In this document: positions 1 to 11,861 of the stretch, in pieces | How the letters are laid out: every line of letters begins with the position of its first letter | How positions within the stretch are numbered: the stretch's first letter is position 1 | Assembly (NCBI RefSeq): GCF_023159225.1 | Contig: NC_063161.1 | Location: 4,218,274 to 4,282,273 of the forward strand | Direction: 5' to 3' | Length of the DNA: 64,000 bases | From: Perognathus longimembris pacificus | Taxonomy: Eukaryota > Chordata > Mammalia > Rodentia > Heteromyidae | Made by a program: the position numbers and the translations under genes | The notes under the pieces: model-generated | Told to the model about the DNA's origin: nothing | Databases searched by the model: none | The model's input: only the letters and a program-made list of their open reading frames with translations

Positions 1-670
1 TCCGCCAGGCCTGCCTCCGAGCTGCCTTAGAAACCCACCCCCTAGAGCCAGGGGGTTCCGTGGCCGCGTCACCCGAGGTCACAAGGTGGAGGAGCCGCGG
101 TGGCCACGCGCCAGGCCACGCACGAGACTCAGCCTGGGGAACCACGGGCGGAAGCCGGTCTGGGCAGAAGCGTCCATGACATCCTGTCTCTGAAGTAACC
201 AGCAAAGCAAAGAGTCAGGCCGGAGCTGTGGCTCAAGGGCTAGAGCACCAGCCACGCACGCGTGGCTCCCTGAGTTCCAGCCCTGCTGCCTCGCGGAGAA
301 GCGGATGCCAACCTGAACTCGCGCCCCGTGACGCGTCAGTGACACTGGCACAGGTCTCCCGGCCCGGCCCTGCTCCTCCGTCTCTCCCGCCCTGCGGCCC
401 CGCCCTGCCGGGCGCCAGATCCCGCACGTGCAGCAGGCCAGGGGCCCGGAGACGGCCCGGCTCTGACCCCGAGGGCCGTCGGGAGCGGAGGTCACCGTGG
501 GGCCCGTGGGGCCCTGAGCTCAGGCCACGGGACGGCAGGAAGAGCGGCCGCAGCAGCCCGGCCTGAACCCACGGGGCTGGGCCGCAGCCCGGCTCTCCCC
601 ACGGCTCAGGCGGCACTGTGGGGGCTCCGCCGGGCACAGGGCTCTCAGGACGGGCGCGGCGGGGCTCCCG

Positions 671-684
671 GCGCCCCCTACAGG
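671..684 (-). promoter_or_regulatory. CTCF-like motif
   Basis: Minus strand reads CCTGTAGGGGGCGC, matching 13 of 14 positions of the CTCF core CCASYAGRKGGCRS. The partner is 36705-36718. A sequence match only; occupancy is unknown. Confidence 0.35.
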
Positions 685-826
685 GCGTGCAGGAAGGACG
701 CCCGAGCACGCAGCCCCGCCGGCCTCCGCCCACCTCACAGCCCAGGCCAGGACCGATGCCCACCCACGAGCCTGGAGGGCCGCGCAGCCCCACAGGGGAG
801 GCACCCTGTCCCGGACTGCTACGACC

Positions 827-958
827 CTGCCACGACTTCCTGCCATGACCCTGCCATGACCCACCACGACCCTGCCACAACCCTGCCACGACTTCCTGCA
901 TGACCCTGCCACGACTTCCTGCCATGACCCTGCCATGACCCTGCCACGACTTCCTGCA
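827..958. repeat. Short minisatellite (left copy)
   Basis: Repeats of CCCTGCCATGA and CCCTGCCACGACTTCCTG-type units. The right-copy partner is 36861-36992 with the same structure. Confidence 0.8.
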
Positions 959-1146
959 GAGAGCGGAGCTGAGGCTCGGAGAGGTGAAGCGACCTGCCCT
1001 CCTTCATAACAGAACAACGCAGCTCTCACAGGCAGAGGCGGCGCTGGCTACGGCTCATGCAAGCTCGAGCCCACGGCCAGCTCAGGAATCGTACACTCCC
1101 CACCACGACTGTCTACCGCCACGTCTCATGATCATGACCGCCGCAT

Positions 1147-1532
1147 TACCACCATTATCACCTCTACCACCACCATCATCACCACCAACACCAGCAACAA
1201 TACCATCACCACCAGCAACAACACCACCATCACTACCAACACCACCCACCACCACCACCAACACCACCACCACCACCATCACTACCATCACCACCACCAC
1301 CAACACCACTACCAACACCACCACCACCAACACCACTACCAACACCACCACCACCAACACCACTACCAACACCACCACCATCACCACCACCACCAACACC
1401 ACTACCAACACCAACACCAACACCACCACCACCAACACCACCACCATCACCACCACCACCACCATCACCACCAGCAATAACACCATTATCACCTCTACCA
1501 CCACCATCTCCACCACCATCACCACCACCCTG
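1147..1532. repeat. (ACC)n-rich array near exon 3 (left copy)
   Basis: Almost pure A/C/T trinucleotide repeat of CAC, ACC and AAC units with interspersed ACT and ATC, ending about 440 bp downstream of exon 3 in gene orientation. It produces spurious Thr-rich or Val-rich reading frames. Confidence 0.9.
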
Positions 1533-1970
1533 ACCGTCCGCCTCATTGCCGCCGCCCTCACTACGCTCTTGATTGCTATCACCGGCCACCATGCAGAACC
1601 GTCAGGCCCGCTTCCCCCGACCCCAAGCCGGCAGGGCGAGCGGGTGAGGGGCTGGGTCCCGCGCTCTCGTGCGGTTAATCCCTGCCGGCTCTGCAGCACC
1701 AGGGCCCTGGGCATCTGGAGAATTCCACGGGCCTCGCTCGGCCCCGCAGCCCGCGGCCCCGCCCCGCCTTCACGTGACGCGGCCAGGGGGAGCCCGACAG
1801 AGTTCTGGAACCTGACCCCGCGCGGCTCTCTGTGCCTCCGTTTCCTCCTCTGTGGAATGGGGGGGACAGCCCTGCCCGTGCGTGAGCCGTGGAGGCCAGG
1901 GACGCGGGCGCAGCTCCCGAGGCGGGCCCCGGGCCCCGCACCCCGGTCCCCCCCAGCCGCCCACACTCAC

Positions 1971-2196
1971 CACGGAGAGCCGTAGACCCTGAAGCCGCGC
2001 ACGGTGACCTCCGAGTCCTGCAGGTAGATGCAGTTGGTGAGCAGCGACTGCACGTTCTCGTAGTTCTCGGGCTTCAGCTTGGACACGGACGGGAAGTAGT
2101 AGAAGTCCTGCTTGATGAGGTCGGCCATGAACTCCTGGTCAAAGGTCAGCTCGTGGTTGCCGGCGATCACGATCTTGTACTCGTAGGGCAGGCTGC
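1971..2196 (-). CDS. MPPED1: MPPED1 coding exon 3, left copy
   Basis: 226 nt with the GNHE signature, the same splice sites as 37992-38217 and one silent difference (TTT versus TTC for Phe154). Exons 4-6 of this copy are not in the window. Confidence 0.85.
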
Positions 2197-2967
2197 CTGC
2201 ACGGGGCACACGCGCACGGAGGCGGCTGCCGGCCGGGCGGGCGGGCTCTGCCGCCCGGGCTCCGCCTACCTGGGGTCCTGGGCCCGTCAGCCCCACCCCA
2301 ACAGGAATGCCAAGATCTCAGCACTCGGAGCAAACCCGAGCCCCCTCCCCGCCCCCGCCCCCGGCCGCGCCCGTGGGTTCACGGCCGGGCCAGGGCTGAG
2401 CTGGCGGAGCCGCGTCCACGGCCCCGTGCAGATCCGGGTCAGAGAAGGCGTCCCGAACGGAATGCCGGGGCGGCCCAGCTCCGCCACGTTCCCACCCCCC
2501 GTGCCTCAGTTTCCCCACCCACCCCCACATGATGGACATGCGAGGCCCGCCAGGTACCACACCACGCCCCGAGAGCACACGATCCCGAATGCAGAGGCAC
2601 AAAAACGTTTCCAAGCTGGGAAATGGCGCATCACGTCCACCCCCCCCCCCCACAGCCCCGCGGTAGGAGCCGGAGACCCGCGTGCCGCCACGCCACGCAC
2701 AGGCAGATTGTGTCCGGCGCGATGTTTTCATTTCAAATTGGACTTGCCAGCATTAAAGAAAAAAAAATGGAGAGTCTCGGTGGAACCTCATTCTGTTCTC
2801 TACTAGTCAATGAGCAGAATGAACAAGATGGCACCCTATTTGGTAACAGGGGTCACATTCCTGCCGGGGTGGGAAGTCCCGGACCCGGGTCTCCCTCAGA
2901 AGACAATGGGGCTGTGACACCTGTCCCCGTGGACCCCAGCCCCCGCTGCGTCACACGGAGTCCATGC

Positions 2968-2970
<3 letters not shown>

Positions 2971-3003
<33 letters not shown>
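2971..3003. repeat. (GT)n microsatellite plus SINE tail fragment
   Basis: (GT)n followed by a short SINE piece (TTGAACTCAGGGCCTGGGCACTG, in part) at about 3004-3048. The partner is 38999-39032. Confidence 0.85.
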
Positions 3004-3004
<1 letters not shown>

Positions 3005-3051
3005 CCAGTCTTGGGGTTTGAACTCAGGGCCTGGGCACTGTCCTTGGACAC

Positions 3052-5118
3052 GTGGATGAGCAGATGGATGGGAAGGTGATGGGAGGGTGGTGGGTGGATG
3101 GATGGATAGATGGACATGTGGATGAGCAGATGGATGGGAAGGTGATGGGAGGGTGGTGGGTGGATGGATGGATGGATGGATGGACATGTGTGAGCAGATG
3201 GATGGGAAGGTGATGGGAGGGTGGTGGGTGGATGGATGGATAGATGGACATGTGGATGAGCAGATGGATGGGAAGGTGATGGGAGGGTGGTGGGTGGATG
3301 GATGGATAGATGGACATGTGGATGAGCAGATGGATGGGAAGGTGGTGGGTGGATGGATGGATGGACATGTGTGAGCAGATGGATGGGAAGGTGGTGGGTG
3401 GATGGGAAGGTGGTGGGTGGATGGGTGGATGGGAAGGTGGTGGGTGGATGGGTGGATGGGAAGGTGGTGGGTGGATGGGTGGATGGGAAGGTGGTGGGTG
3501 GATGGATGGATGAATGGATGGATGGACATGTGTGAGCAGATGGATGGGAAGGTGGTGGGTGGATGGGAAGGTGGTGGGTGGATGGGTGGATGGGAAGGTG
3601 GTGGGTGGATGGGAAGGTGGTGGGTGGATGGGTGGATGGGAAGGTGGTGGGTGGATGGGTGGATGGGAAGGTGGTGGGTGGATGGATGGATGAATGGATG
3701 GATGGACATGTGTGAGCAGATGGATGGGAAGGTGGTAGGTGGATGGGTGGATGGATGGATGAATGGACATGTGGATGAGCAGATGGATGGAAAGGTGGTG
3801 GGTGGATGTGTGGGTGGATGGGAAGGTGGTGGGTGGATGGATGGGAAGGTGGTGGGTGGATGGGTGGGTGGATGGGTGGATGGGAAGGTGGTGGGTGGAT
3901 GGATGGGAAGGTGGTGGGTGGATGGGTGGGAAGGTGGTGGATGGATGGATGGGAAGGTGGTGGGTGGATGGGAAGGTGGTGGGTGGATGGGAAGGTGGTA
4001 GGTGGATGGGTGGATGGGTAGGTGGTGGGTGGATGGGAAGGTGGTGGGTGGATGGATGGGAAGGTGGTGGGTGGATGGGTGGATGGGAAAGTGGTGGGTG
4101 GATGGGTGGATGGGAAGGTGGTGGGTGGATGGGAAGGTGGTGGGTGGATGGATGGATGGGAAGGTGGTGGGTGGATGGGTGGATGGGAAGGTGGTGGGTG
4201 GATGGGTGGATGGGAAGGTGGTGGGTGGATGGATGGATGGGAAGGTGGTGAGTGGATGGGTGGATGGGAAGGTGGTGGGTGGATGGGTGGATGGGAAGGT
4301 GGTGGGTGGATGGGAAGGTGGTGGGTGGATGGGTGGATGGGAAGGTGGTGGGTGGATGGGTGGATGGGAAGGTGGTGGGTGGATGGGTGGATGGGAAGGT
4401 GGTGGGTGGATGGGAAGGTGGTGGGTGGATGGGTGGATGGGAAGGTGGTGGGTGGATGGGTGGATGGGAAGGTGGTGGGTGGATGGGTGGATGGGTGGAT
4501 GGGAAGGTGGTGGGTGGATGGGTGGATGGGAAGGTGGTGGGTGGATGGATGGGAAGGTGGTGGGTGGATGGGTGGATGGGAAGGTGGTGGGTGGATGGAT
4601 GGATGGGAAGGTGGTGGGTGGATGGGTGGGAAGGTGGTAGGTGGATGGATGGATGGGAAGGTGGTAGGTGGATGGGTGGATGGGAAGGTGGTGGGTGGAT
4701 GGGTGGGAAGGTGTTGGGTGGATGGGTGGATGGGAAGGTGTTGGGTGGATGGGTGGATGGATGGATGGGAAGGTGGTAGGTGGATGGGTGGATGGGAAGG
4801 TGGTGGGTGGATGGGTGGATGGGAAGGTGGTGGGTGGATGGGTGGATGGGAAGGTGGTGGGTGGATGGGTGGATGGGAAGGTGGTGGGTGGATGGGTGGA
4901 TGGGAAGGTGGTGGTGGATGGATGGGAAGGTGGTGGGTGGATGGGTGGATGGGAAGGTGGTGGGTGGATGGGTGGATGGGAAGGTGGTGGTGGATGGGTG
5001 GATGGGAAGGTGGTGGGTGGATGGGTGGATGGGAAGGTGGTGGGTGGATGGGTGGATGGGAAGGTGGTGGGTGGATGGATGGATGGGAAGGTGGTGGTGG
5101 ATGGGTGGATGGACGGTG
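3052..5118. repeat. Long (GGAT)-derived VNTR, left copy, about 2.07 kb
   Basis: Tandem units built from GGATGG, GGTGGATGGGAAGG and TGGTGGGT blocks, giving repeat steps of about 24-28 bp with higher-order variation. The first 700 bp contain a distinct ACATGTG(GAT)GAGCAG block, later ones do not. All long open frames here are repeat translations. Confidence 0.95.
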
Positions 5119-5330
5119 CATTGGTTGGGTAGGTGCATCCATGGCTGCACGGCTGGACAGATGAGTGGCTGGGTTACACTGATCAACCAACCATTCTTGA
5201 GGCAGCTCTGATATTCCACTTTATGCCCAAAGTGGCTCTGGATGCCTCTGGACGCTCCCCCACATTAAAGGGGAGTTTTCACCCGCCTCATCCGCGATGG
5301 CTGACAACCTCTGAGCCTCTTCTAACTGAA

Positions 5331-5376
5331 CTGCGTGTGCGTGCGTGTGCGTGCGTGTGCGTGCGCGTGCGTGTAC
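5331..5376. repeat. (GTGCGT)n microsatellite
   Basis: Alternating purine-pyrimidine GCGTGTGC repeat. The partner at 40494-40527 is shorter. Confidence 0.8.
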
Positions 5377-5490
5377 AGGGCAGGGGCAGGGGTGAGGCTA
5401 GAAGCTCTGGGACGGGGTGGAGCCCCCTCCCCTCTCCCTCTGCTGCTGCCTCTGCACCCCAGCACTCGCCATCCCAGAGCTCTGACCACA

Positions 5491-5999
5491 GGGTGGGGAG
5501 GACTCCGGGGAGCACTCGCAGGGCCTCCTGCCTCCAAGGTGGGGAGGACTCCGGGGAGCACTCCACAGGTCCTCCTGCCTCCAGGGTGGGGAGGACTCCG
5601 GGGAGCACTCCACAGGTCCTCCTGCCTCCAGGGTGGGGAGGACTCCGGGGAGCACTCGCAGGGCCTCCTGCCTCCAGGGTGGGGAGGACTCCGGGGAGCA
5701 CTCGCAGGGCCTCCTGCCTCCAGGGTGGGGAGGACTCCGGGGAGCACTCGCAGGGCCTCCTGCCTCCAGGGTGGGGAGGACTCCGGGGAGCATTCGCAGG
5801 GCCTCCTGCCTCCAGGGTGGGGAGGACTCGGGGGAGCACTCGCAGGGCCTCCTGCCTCCAGGGTGGGGAGGACTCCGGGGAGCACTCGCAGGGCCTCCTG
5901 CCTCCAGGGTGGGGAGGACTCCGGGGAGCACTCGCAGGTCCTCCTGCCTCCAGGGTGGGGAGGTCTCCGGGGAGCACTCCACAGGTCCTCCTGCCTCCA
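5491..5999. repeat. 46-47 bp minisatellite, about 11 units (left copy)
   Basis: Units begin GGGTGGGGAGGACTCCGGGG and end CCTCCTGCCTCCA. Two unit types alternate, GCACTCGCAGGGC and GCACTCCACAGGTC. Only about three units remain at 40641-40755. Confidence 0.92.
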
Positions 6000-6961
6000 G
6001 CTGCCATTCGCCTCCCCTGCCTCGGGCAGTGGGTCCCAGGGTGGCCCGGTCGGGCTCCGAGAGGCCGTTCTTTACCCACCTGCCCTCACCAGTCTGAAGG
6101 AAGCTGGACTCCATCCAGCCTGCCTCAAGCCCCACCTCCCGGGGCCTCCCACTTGTTCCCGACGCTGAGCCTGCTGGAGACACCCAGCTCCGGGCCCGGG
6201 GGGCAGGGACCCGGCCGCAGACCCTGACGGAGGCTCTGCTGGGCGGGACACGGTCCCAGCCAAGAGACCCACAGAGCTTCTGATCATCAGCTGGAGATGA
6301 AAACTGAGGCTCACAGAGGGCCTCCGGGGGAGACCCCAGCCTCCAGCGCGGAGAAAGCCAGCGATCAGACATCTGAGGGACAGGAAGGACACTCAGGAAG
6401 AATGGCCCGGCTGTTCTGTCCGAAGACTCGCTTTCCCCTCCCGGCTGACCCGAGCCCCTGGCAGGTGCCGGGTCTGGAGTCTAGGCGGGAAGGCGACCAG
6501 ACTGCTCATCGGCGGAGCTCCAGGAGGGCGGGGGGGAGGGGTGTAAGGCCCCTCTTGCCGTAGACATCTGAACGGATGCGCCCGGCCATCGATGCCATCG
6601 GGTGGGTGTGATGCCCTGTGGGTGGGAGCCGGGCCTGCACAGGCCTCTCCCGCCCAGAAGCCCCCACCATGCTCTGGAGATAACTCCCCGCAGGCTCCCC
6701 GAGTGCCCTCCCCGCCCTGGGCCGGAGCGACGCAGGCCGCTGCCCCATGAGCGCCTGGCCCCCTGCACGGCTTCCGTGGGCTCCAAGTGCCGCGATCGTT
6801 GGGGAAATGGCATCACTGGGGAAATGGCCGTTCACAGCTCGTTGGTAGGAGAGGAGGGGGAATCACGTGACGGTGATGATCTCCGATCGCATTTCCAGCG
6901 TCTCTGGCAGCTCTGTGTGGAAACACTTGCCACAGCCTGGGAGATTCGCCATGGCTGCCGC

Positions 6962-7613
6962 CTGGCGTGGGGCGTGGTCCTGGCGGGCTCGTGAGGGGTG
7001 GGCCTGGTGTGGGGCGTGGTCCTGGGTGGGCTCGTGAGGGGTGGGCCTGGTGTGGGGCGTGGTCCTGGTGGGCTCGTGAGGGGTGGGCCTGGTGTGGGGC
7101 GTGGTCTCAGGTGGGCTCGTGAGGGGTGGGCCTGGTGTGGGGCGTGGTCTCAGGTGGGCTCGTGAGGGGTGGGCCTGGTGTGGGGCGTGGTCTCAGGTGG
7201 GCTCGTGAGGGGTGGGGCCCGGTGTGGGGCGTGGTCCTGGGTGGGCTCGTGAGGGGTGGGGCCTGGTGTGGGGCGTGGTCTCAGGCGGGCTCGTGAGGGG
7301 TGGGGCCTGGTGTGGGGCGTGGTCTCAGGTGGGCTCGTGAGGAGTGGGGCCTGGTGTGGGGCGTGGTCTCAGGTGGGCTCGTGAGGGGTGGGGCCTGGTG
7401 TGGGGCGTGGTCTCAGGTGGGCTCGTGAGGAGTGGGGCCTGGTGTGGGGCGTGGTCTCAGGTGGGCTCGTGAGGGGTGGGGCCTGGTGTGGGGCGTGGTC
7501 TCACAGGCTCGTGAGGGGTGGGGCCTGCTGTGGGGCGTGGTCCTAGCTCCTGAGGGGTGGGGCCTGGTGTGGGGCGTGGTCTCAGGTGGCCTCCTGAGGG
7601 GTGGGCCTGGTGT
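6962..7613. repeat. 43 bp GC-rich minisatellite (left copy, about 15 units)
   Basis: Units of GGTGTGGGGCGTGGTC followed by CTGGCGGGCTCGTGAGG or TCAGGTGGGCTCGTGAGG variants. The right copy is about twice as long (41550-42772). Confidence 0.92.
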
Positions 7614-8542
7614 GGCATCTGGGGCCTGGGGCAATCTGCCTGGGCTTCTTTGCCTGACCCCCGGATTGAGCTCGGAAGCCATTGCGCCCACCGCACCCCG
7701 TCTGTCCACCGCAGGGGAAAGCCCGCTACACCGCCTCCATCTCTACCGCACCCCGCTGTCCACGCTGTGATCTGTGAACCCCACCACCCCACGTCCACAC
7801 ACGCTGTCCTTCCTCACAGGACAGAGCCAGCCCCGCGCACCAGGGCCTGCCCCCATGCCCCCCTCTGCTCCCCAGCATCCTCGGGTGTAAGTCAACAGTT
7901 CCAGCTCTCCACACAGGGGAGCCGGGGTGTCCTGGTGTGCGGGCCTGTGGTGAGGAGCCCCGGCCGGAGGCTGACGCGGGAAGGACGGCGGTGTGGGAGG
8001 GTGGTTACCCCACGGTGGCCGTGGGTGGGGGCGGGGGGCAGGGGTGAGGCAGGGACACGGAGCAGGCTCTGCGGCGCTTCCTGGGGAAGCACACACGCAG
8101 GCTGAGCCAGCGCCGGGCTGACCAGGCCCAGGCACCTGGAAGGCTCTGGGACAAGGACCGTCCCCAACTGCCAGGGGCTGGCGAGGGCTCGCGGCTCTGG
8201 TCTCCTCCGAGAGCCCATACCAGGGTCCCTGGGGATCCTGGCTGTGAGGGGCGGGTGTTCACTGGGGGGCCGTTAGCCCGGCCGAGGCAGAATCCCCACC
8301 CCAACCCCGCCCCCACCCAAGGCAGCGGTCGGCGGATACGGAAAGCGCAGTCCGTCCTGGACGCTGGCCATCTTCCCACACTGCACGACCCTGCGGGGAC
8401 GTCACTGCCACTGTGACCTCCCACCTGGCCCAGCCCTGGGCCCCGGGAAGCCCAGCGGGGAGACTGAGAGGCCTGGTCGCCGTCCTGGGCTCCCAGAGGC
8501 CACGCCTGCCACAGCTCGGGCTGAAGACCCGGCAGGAGGAGC

Positions 8543-8920
8543 AGGCCCCGCCCCGGACACAGGCCCCGCCCCTGACACAGGCCCCGCCCCAGACACAGGC
8601 CCCGCCCCTGACACAGGCCCCGCCCCAGACACAGGCCGGCCCCACCCCGGACACAAGCAAGCCCCGCCCCAGACACAAGCAGGCTCCGCCCCGACACAGG
8701 CCCCGCCCCAGACACAGGCCCCACCCCGGACACAGGCCCCGCCCCAACACAGGCCCCGCCCCGACACAGGCCCCGCCCCAGACACAGGCCTCGCCCCGGA
8801 CACAGGCCCTGCCCCTGACACAGGCCCCGCCCCGGACACAGGCTCCACCCCGGACACAGGCCCCGCCCCGACACAGGCCCCGCCCCGGACACAGGCCCGG
8901 TCTGGTCACAGGCCCCGCCC
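8543..8920. repeat. 17-18 bp minisatellite (left copy)
   Basis: Units of GCCCCGCCCCGGACACAG with point variants. The partner at 43701-44078 has the same length. Confidence 0.9.
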
Positions 8921-8994
8921 CCGCGGGGCTGCTGGAGGCTCTTGGATCCTTCACTCCGGACGGCGGCTCCATCTCAGAAGGCCCCTGGCGGCCC

Positions 8995-9232
8995 AGGGCT
9001 GGTGCTCACGCCTGCAGTCCCAGCTACTCAGGAGGCTGAGCTCTGAGGACCGCAGTTCAAAGCCAGCCGGGGCAGGAACGTCCGTGAGACTCTTATCACC
9101 GAGGAACCAGCCAAAAGCAGGAAGTGCAGCTCTGGCTCAGAGTGGTAGCGTGCCCGCCAAGCAAGAGGGTGAGGCCTTGAGTTCCAGCCCTAGCACTGGC
9201 ACGTGTGCGTGCATGCACACACACACACGAGG
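8995..9232 (+). mobile_element. Composite SINE (7SL/B1-like plus ID-like), left copy
   Basis: Left half GCTCACGCCTGCAGTCCCAGCTACTCAGGAGG-type (Alu/B1-like, RNA polymerase III A-box region), then an ID-like half with GCTCTGGCTCAGAGTGGTAG and GAGTTCCAGCCC, and a CA-rich tail. The partner is 44153-44393. Confidence 0.8.
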
Positions 9233-9315
9233 GTGCAGCTGTTCACACTCGCAGGCCAGGATACCGTGCATCTCTGTTTGCTGTCCACACCCCATGAGGT
9301 CGACAGGAGAGTAAC

Positions 9316-9470
9316 AGAAAGTAGTTCCCCAAGAGCAGAAATAGAAAAAAACACCACAATTTACAAATCTCTACGGAAGCACAAAATATCCAAGTCACCA
9401 AAGCAGCCCTGAGCACACCTGAGATGTCAGAATACACTGCAGAGCCATAGTAACAAGAATGGCATGGCAC
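9316..9470 (+). mobile_element. LINE-1 ORF2 3' fragment, left copy
   Basis: Sequence such as AGAAATAGAAAAAAACA, ACGGAAGCACAAAA, CAAAGCAGCCCTGAGC and CAGAGCCATAGTAACAAGAA matches the remembered pattern of the L1 reverse-transcriptase 3' region. Short, heavily truncated and non-coding. The partner is 44455-44610. Confidence 0.7.
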
Positions 9471-10170
9471 GCACGCACACACATGCGCACACACAGTCTG
9501 GAACCCCGGAGGTTCAGGCCTCGAGGGGCCGTGCGGGGGTCTGCAGGGACAGTGTGAGCCCCACAGGGGTGCACGCAAGGCCTCGCCTTCCCTGGCGGGG
9601 TCGGGGAGCACTGGAGCGGGCATGGAGGCCTGGCGGTGGTGGGCTCTGCCTGGGGGGACGGAGCAGCCCCCTCGGTGCATCCACCGGGGATGGGGGGAGG
9701 GGAGACGGCCGGGACACAAGGAGAAGAGTGGGGGCAGGCCTGGGGGGGACCAGGACTGCTGGGGGGGAGGGACTTCCAGAGAGGGTGTGTGTGTGTGTGT
9801 GCGCACGCATGCACGCACATAGTCTGGTTGGTGAACGGACAGTTCTTTCAACGCCGCTGTGACAAGCATCTTGTCACGGGAAGGTGACAATCCTGAGGGG
9901 TGGGGTGCCACGAGGAAAGCCTGGCGGTGTCAGCCCGCTCCGCCCACGCCGCGTGGCTCGCCTCGCGCGCTGACCACGGCTGCCGGCTCCGCCCAGACGA
10001 GCTCCCGGGCCCCCGGCGGCTCCCGGGCCCCTGCGTGTCCAGCACAGCCAGGAGGGGCGCTTCCCCTCGAGAGGCGTCAGACAGACGAACGGACGCGCGC
10101 CGAGCACCGCCGCACCGAAGAACTGCACCCCAACGCCAACACACCGGGGAGGACACGGCCGGCCACGGGA

Positions 10171-10350
10171 CCGGACAGCAGTGACCACGCGGCCAGCCAC
10201 GAGGACACGGACAGCAGTGACCACGCGGCCAGCCACGAGGACACGGAAAGCAGTGACCACGCGGCTGGCCACGGGACCGGACAGCAGTGACCATGCGGCC
10301 AGCCACGGGACCAGACAGCAGTGACCACGCGGCCGGCCACGGAGTATCCA
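10171..10350. repeat. Minisatellite of GACAGCAGTGACCACGCGGCC-type units
   Basis: About five to six units of 33-36 bp. The partner is 45312-45491. Confidence 0.85.
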
Positions 10351-10431
10351 TGCGCCAGGGGCATCAAGGAGCACAGAAAACAGCCACCACCACAGCCCCT
10401 AAACCCACAGCATCTCCACCAAGGAAGGACC

Positions 10432-10858
10432 GAGGGAGCACGGCAGAGGGAGCACGGCAGATGGAGGACAGCGCAGAGGGGAAGCATGGCAGAGGGAGCA
10501 CGGCAGAGAGAGGACAGCACAGAGGGAGGACGGCAGAGGGAGGACAGCGCAGAGGGAGGACAGCAGAGGACGGCAGAGGGAGCACAGCAGAGGAAGCACG
10601 GCAGAGGAAGGACCGCGCAGAGGAAGCATGGCAGAGGGAGCACAGCGCAGAGGGAGGACAGCAGAGGGAGCACGGCAGAGGGAGCACGGCAGAGGAAGGA
10701 CAGTGCAGAGGAAGCACGGCAGAGGGAGCATGGCAGGGGGAGGATGGCAGGGGGAGCACAGCAGGGGGAGGATGGCAGGGGGAGCACAGCAGGGGGAGGA
10801 TGGCAGGGGGAGCACAGCTCAGGGCGGACAGCAGAGGGAGCACAGCGCAGGCCCACAG
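10432..10858. repeat. Purine-rich GGAGCACGGCAGAGG minisatellite (left copy)
   Basis: Degenerate 15-17 bp units (GGGAGCACGGCAGAG, GGAGGACAGCAGAG and variants), strongly purine-biased on the plus strand. The partner is 45573-45999. Confidence 0.88.
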
Positions 10859-11310
10859 CCACAGAGGGGAGCCATGGAGTCTCCCGGGATCACGCACTAC
10901 ACGGGTTCAGTGTCCACCTCCGCCTGCCGAGCCTGTGTCCGCGCAGGGAGGGGCACACCAGCCCCTCGGCATTTCAGGAACCCCAGAACCACAGCGGGGC
11001 CACCTCCTGGTGCCCTCTGCCCGGGGCGGGGATGCGGGGGGACCCCGGGCCTCGGGGCTCGCGCCCTCTCCCCAGCGCGGGGCGGTGTCAGCCGCCTTGC
11101 GGGGGGCCAGCTTCCCACAAGGTGCTCCCCAGAAGCCAGTGCTCCCCCCAGCAGCGCCCCGCCCATCCCGCGGAGCCAGGGTGTGGGGACTGGCCTCGCC
11201 CTCGCCGTGGAAGGCGTCCTCCGCCTGGCCGCCCAGGGAAGGGGAGTGCGCTCAGCTCAGGTCCGCCCCGCCCCACAGGCCACTCCCGGCCCCTCGCCCT
11301 GCGGCGGACA

Positions 11311-11752
11311 CGGCCTGGCGGGGGGAGGGGCAGGGGGGGCAGGCAGAGGCCTGGCGGGAGGGGGGAGCAGGCAGAGGCCTGGCAGGGGGTGGGGAGCAGG
11401 CAGAGGCCTGGTGGGGGGTGGGGAGCAGGCAGAGGCCTGGGGGGGGGCCAGGAGCAGGCAGAGGCCTGGCGGGGGAGGGGGCCAGAAGCAGGCAGAGGCC
11501 TGGCGGGGGGGGGGGCAGGCAGAGGCCTGGCGGGGGGGGGGGGGAGCAGGCAGAGGCCTGGCGGGGTGGGGGGGGGGAGCAGGCACAGGCCTGGCGGGGG
11601 GGGGCCGGGAGCAGGCAGAGGCCTGGCGGGGGGGGGAGCAGGCAGAGGCCTGGCGGGGGGGGGGGCCGGGAGCAGGCAGAGGCCTGGCAGGGGGGGAGCA
11701 GGCAGAGGCCTGGCGGGGCGGGGGGGGGGGGGAGCAGGCAGAGGCCTGGCAT
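11311..11752. repeat. G-run minisatellite (left copy)
   Basis: About 14 units of GCAGGCAGAGGCCTGGC followed by variable G runs of up to about 12 bases. G-run length differs in almost every unit between the copies. Strong G-quadruplex potential on the plus strand. Confidence 0.92.
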
Positions 11753-11861
11753 CCGCGTCTGTGTGAGAACACAGCGCTCAGGGCCGGCCGGGCAGAACCC
11801 GCCCTTCCGCGGCCCGGCCGGCGCTGTCCCTGGTGCTGAAAGGAGGCGCCGGCGCGGAGGA

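Noticed and set aside
2896..5219. Very long open frames on both strands ([13 protein letters not shown] and GGWMDG-type repeats, up to about 760 codons)
   Set aside because: They are translations of the GGAT-derived VNTR, which is open in several frames at once. No splice or start context, and no non-repetitive domain.
6962..7613. Regularly repeated 43 bp units resembling a CRISPR array
   Set aside because: There are no unique spacers, units are contiguous, and the host is a mammal with spliced genes.
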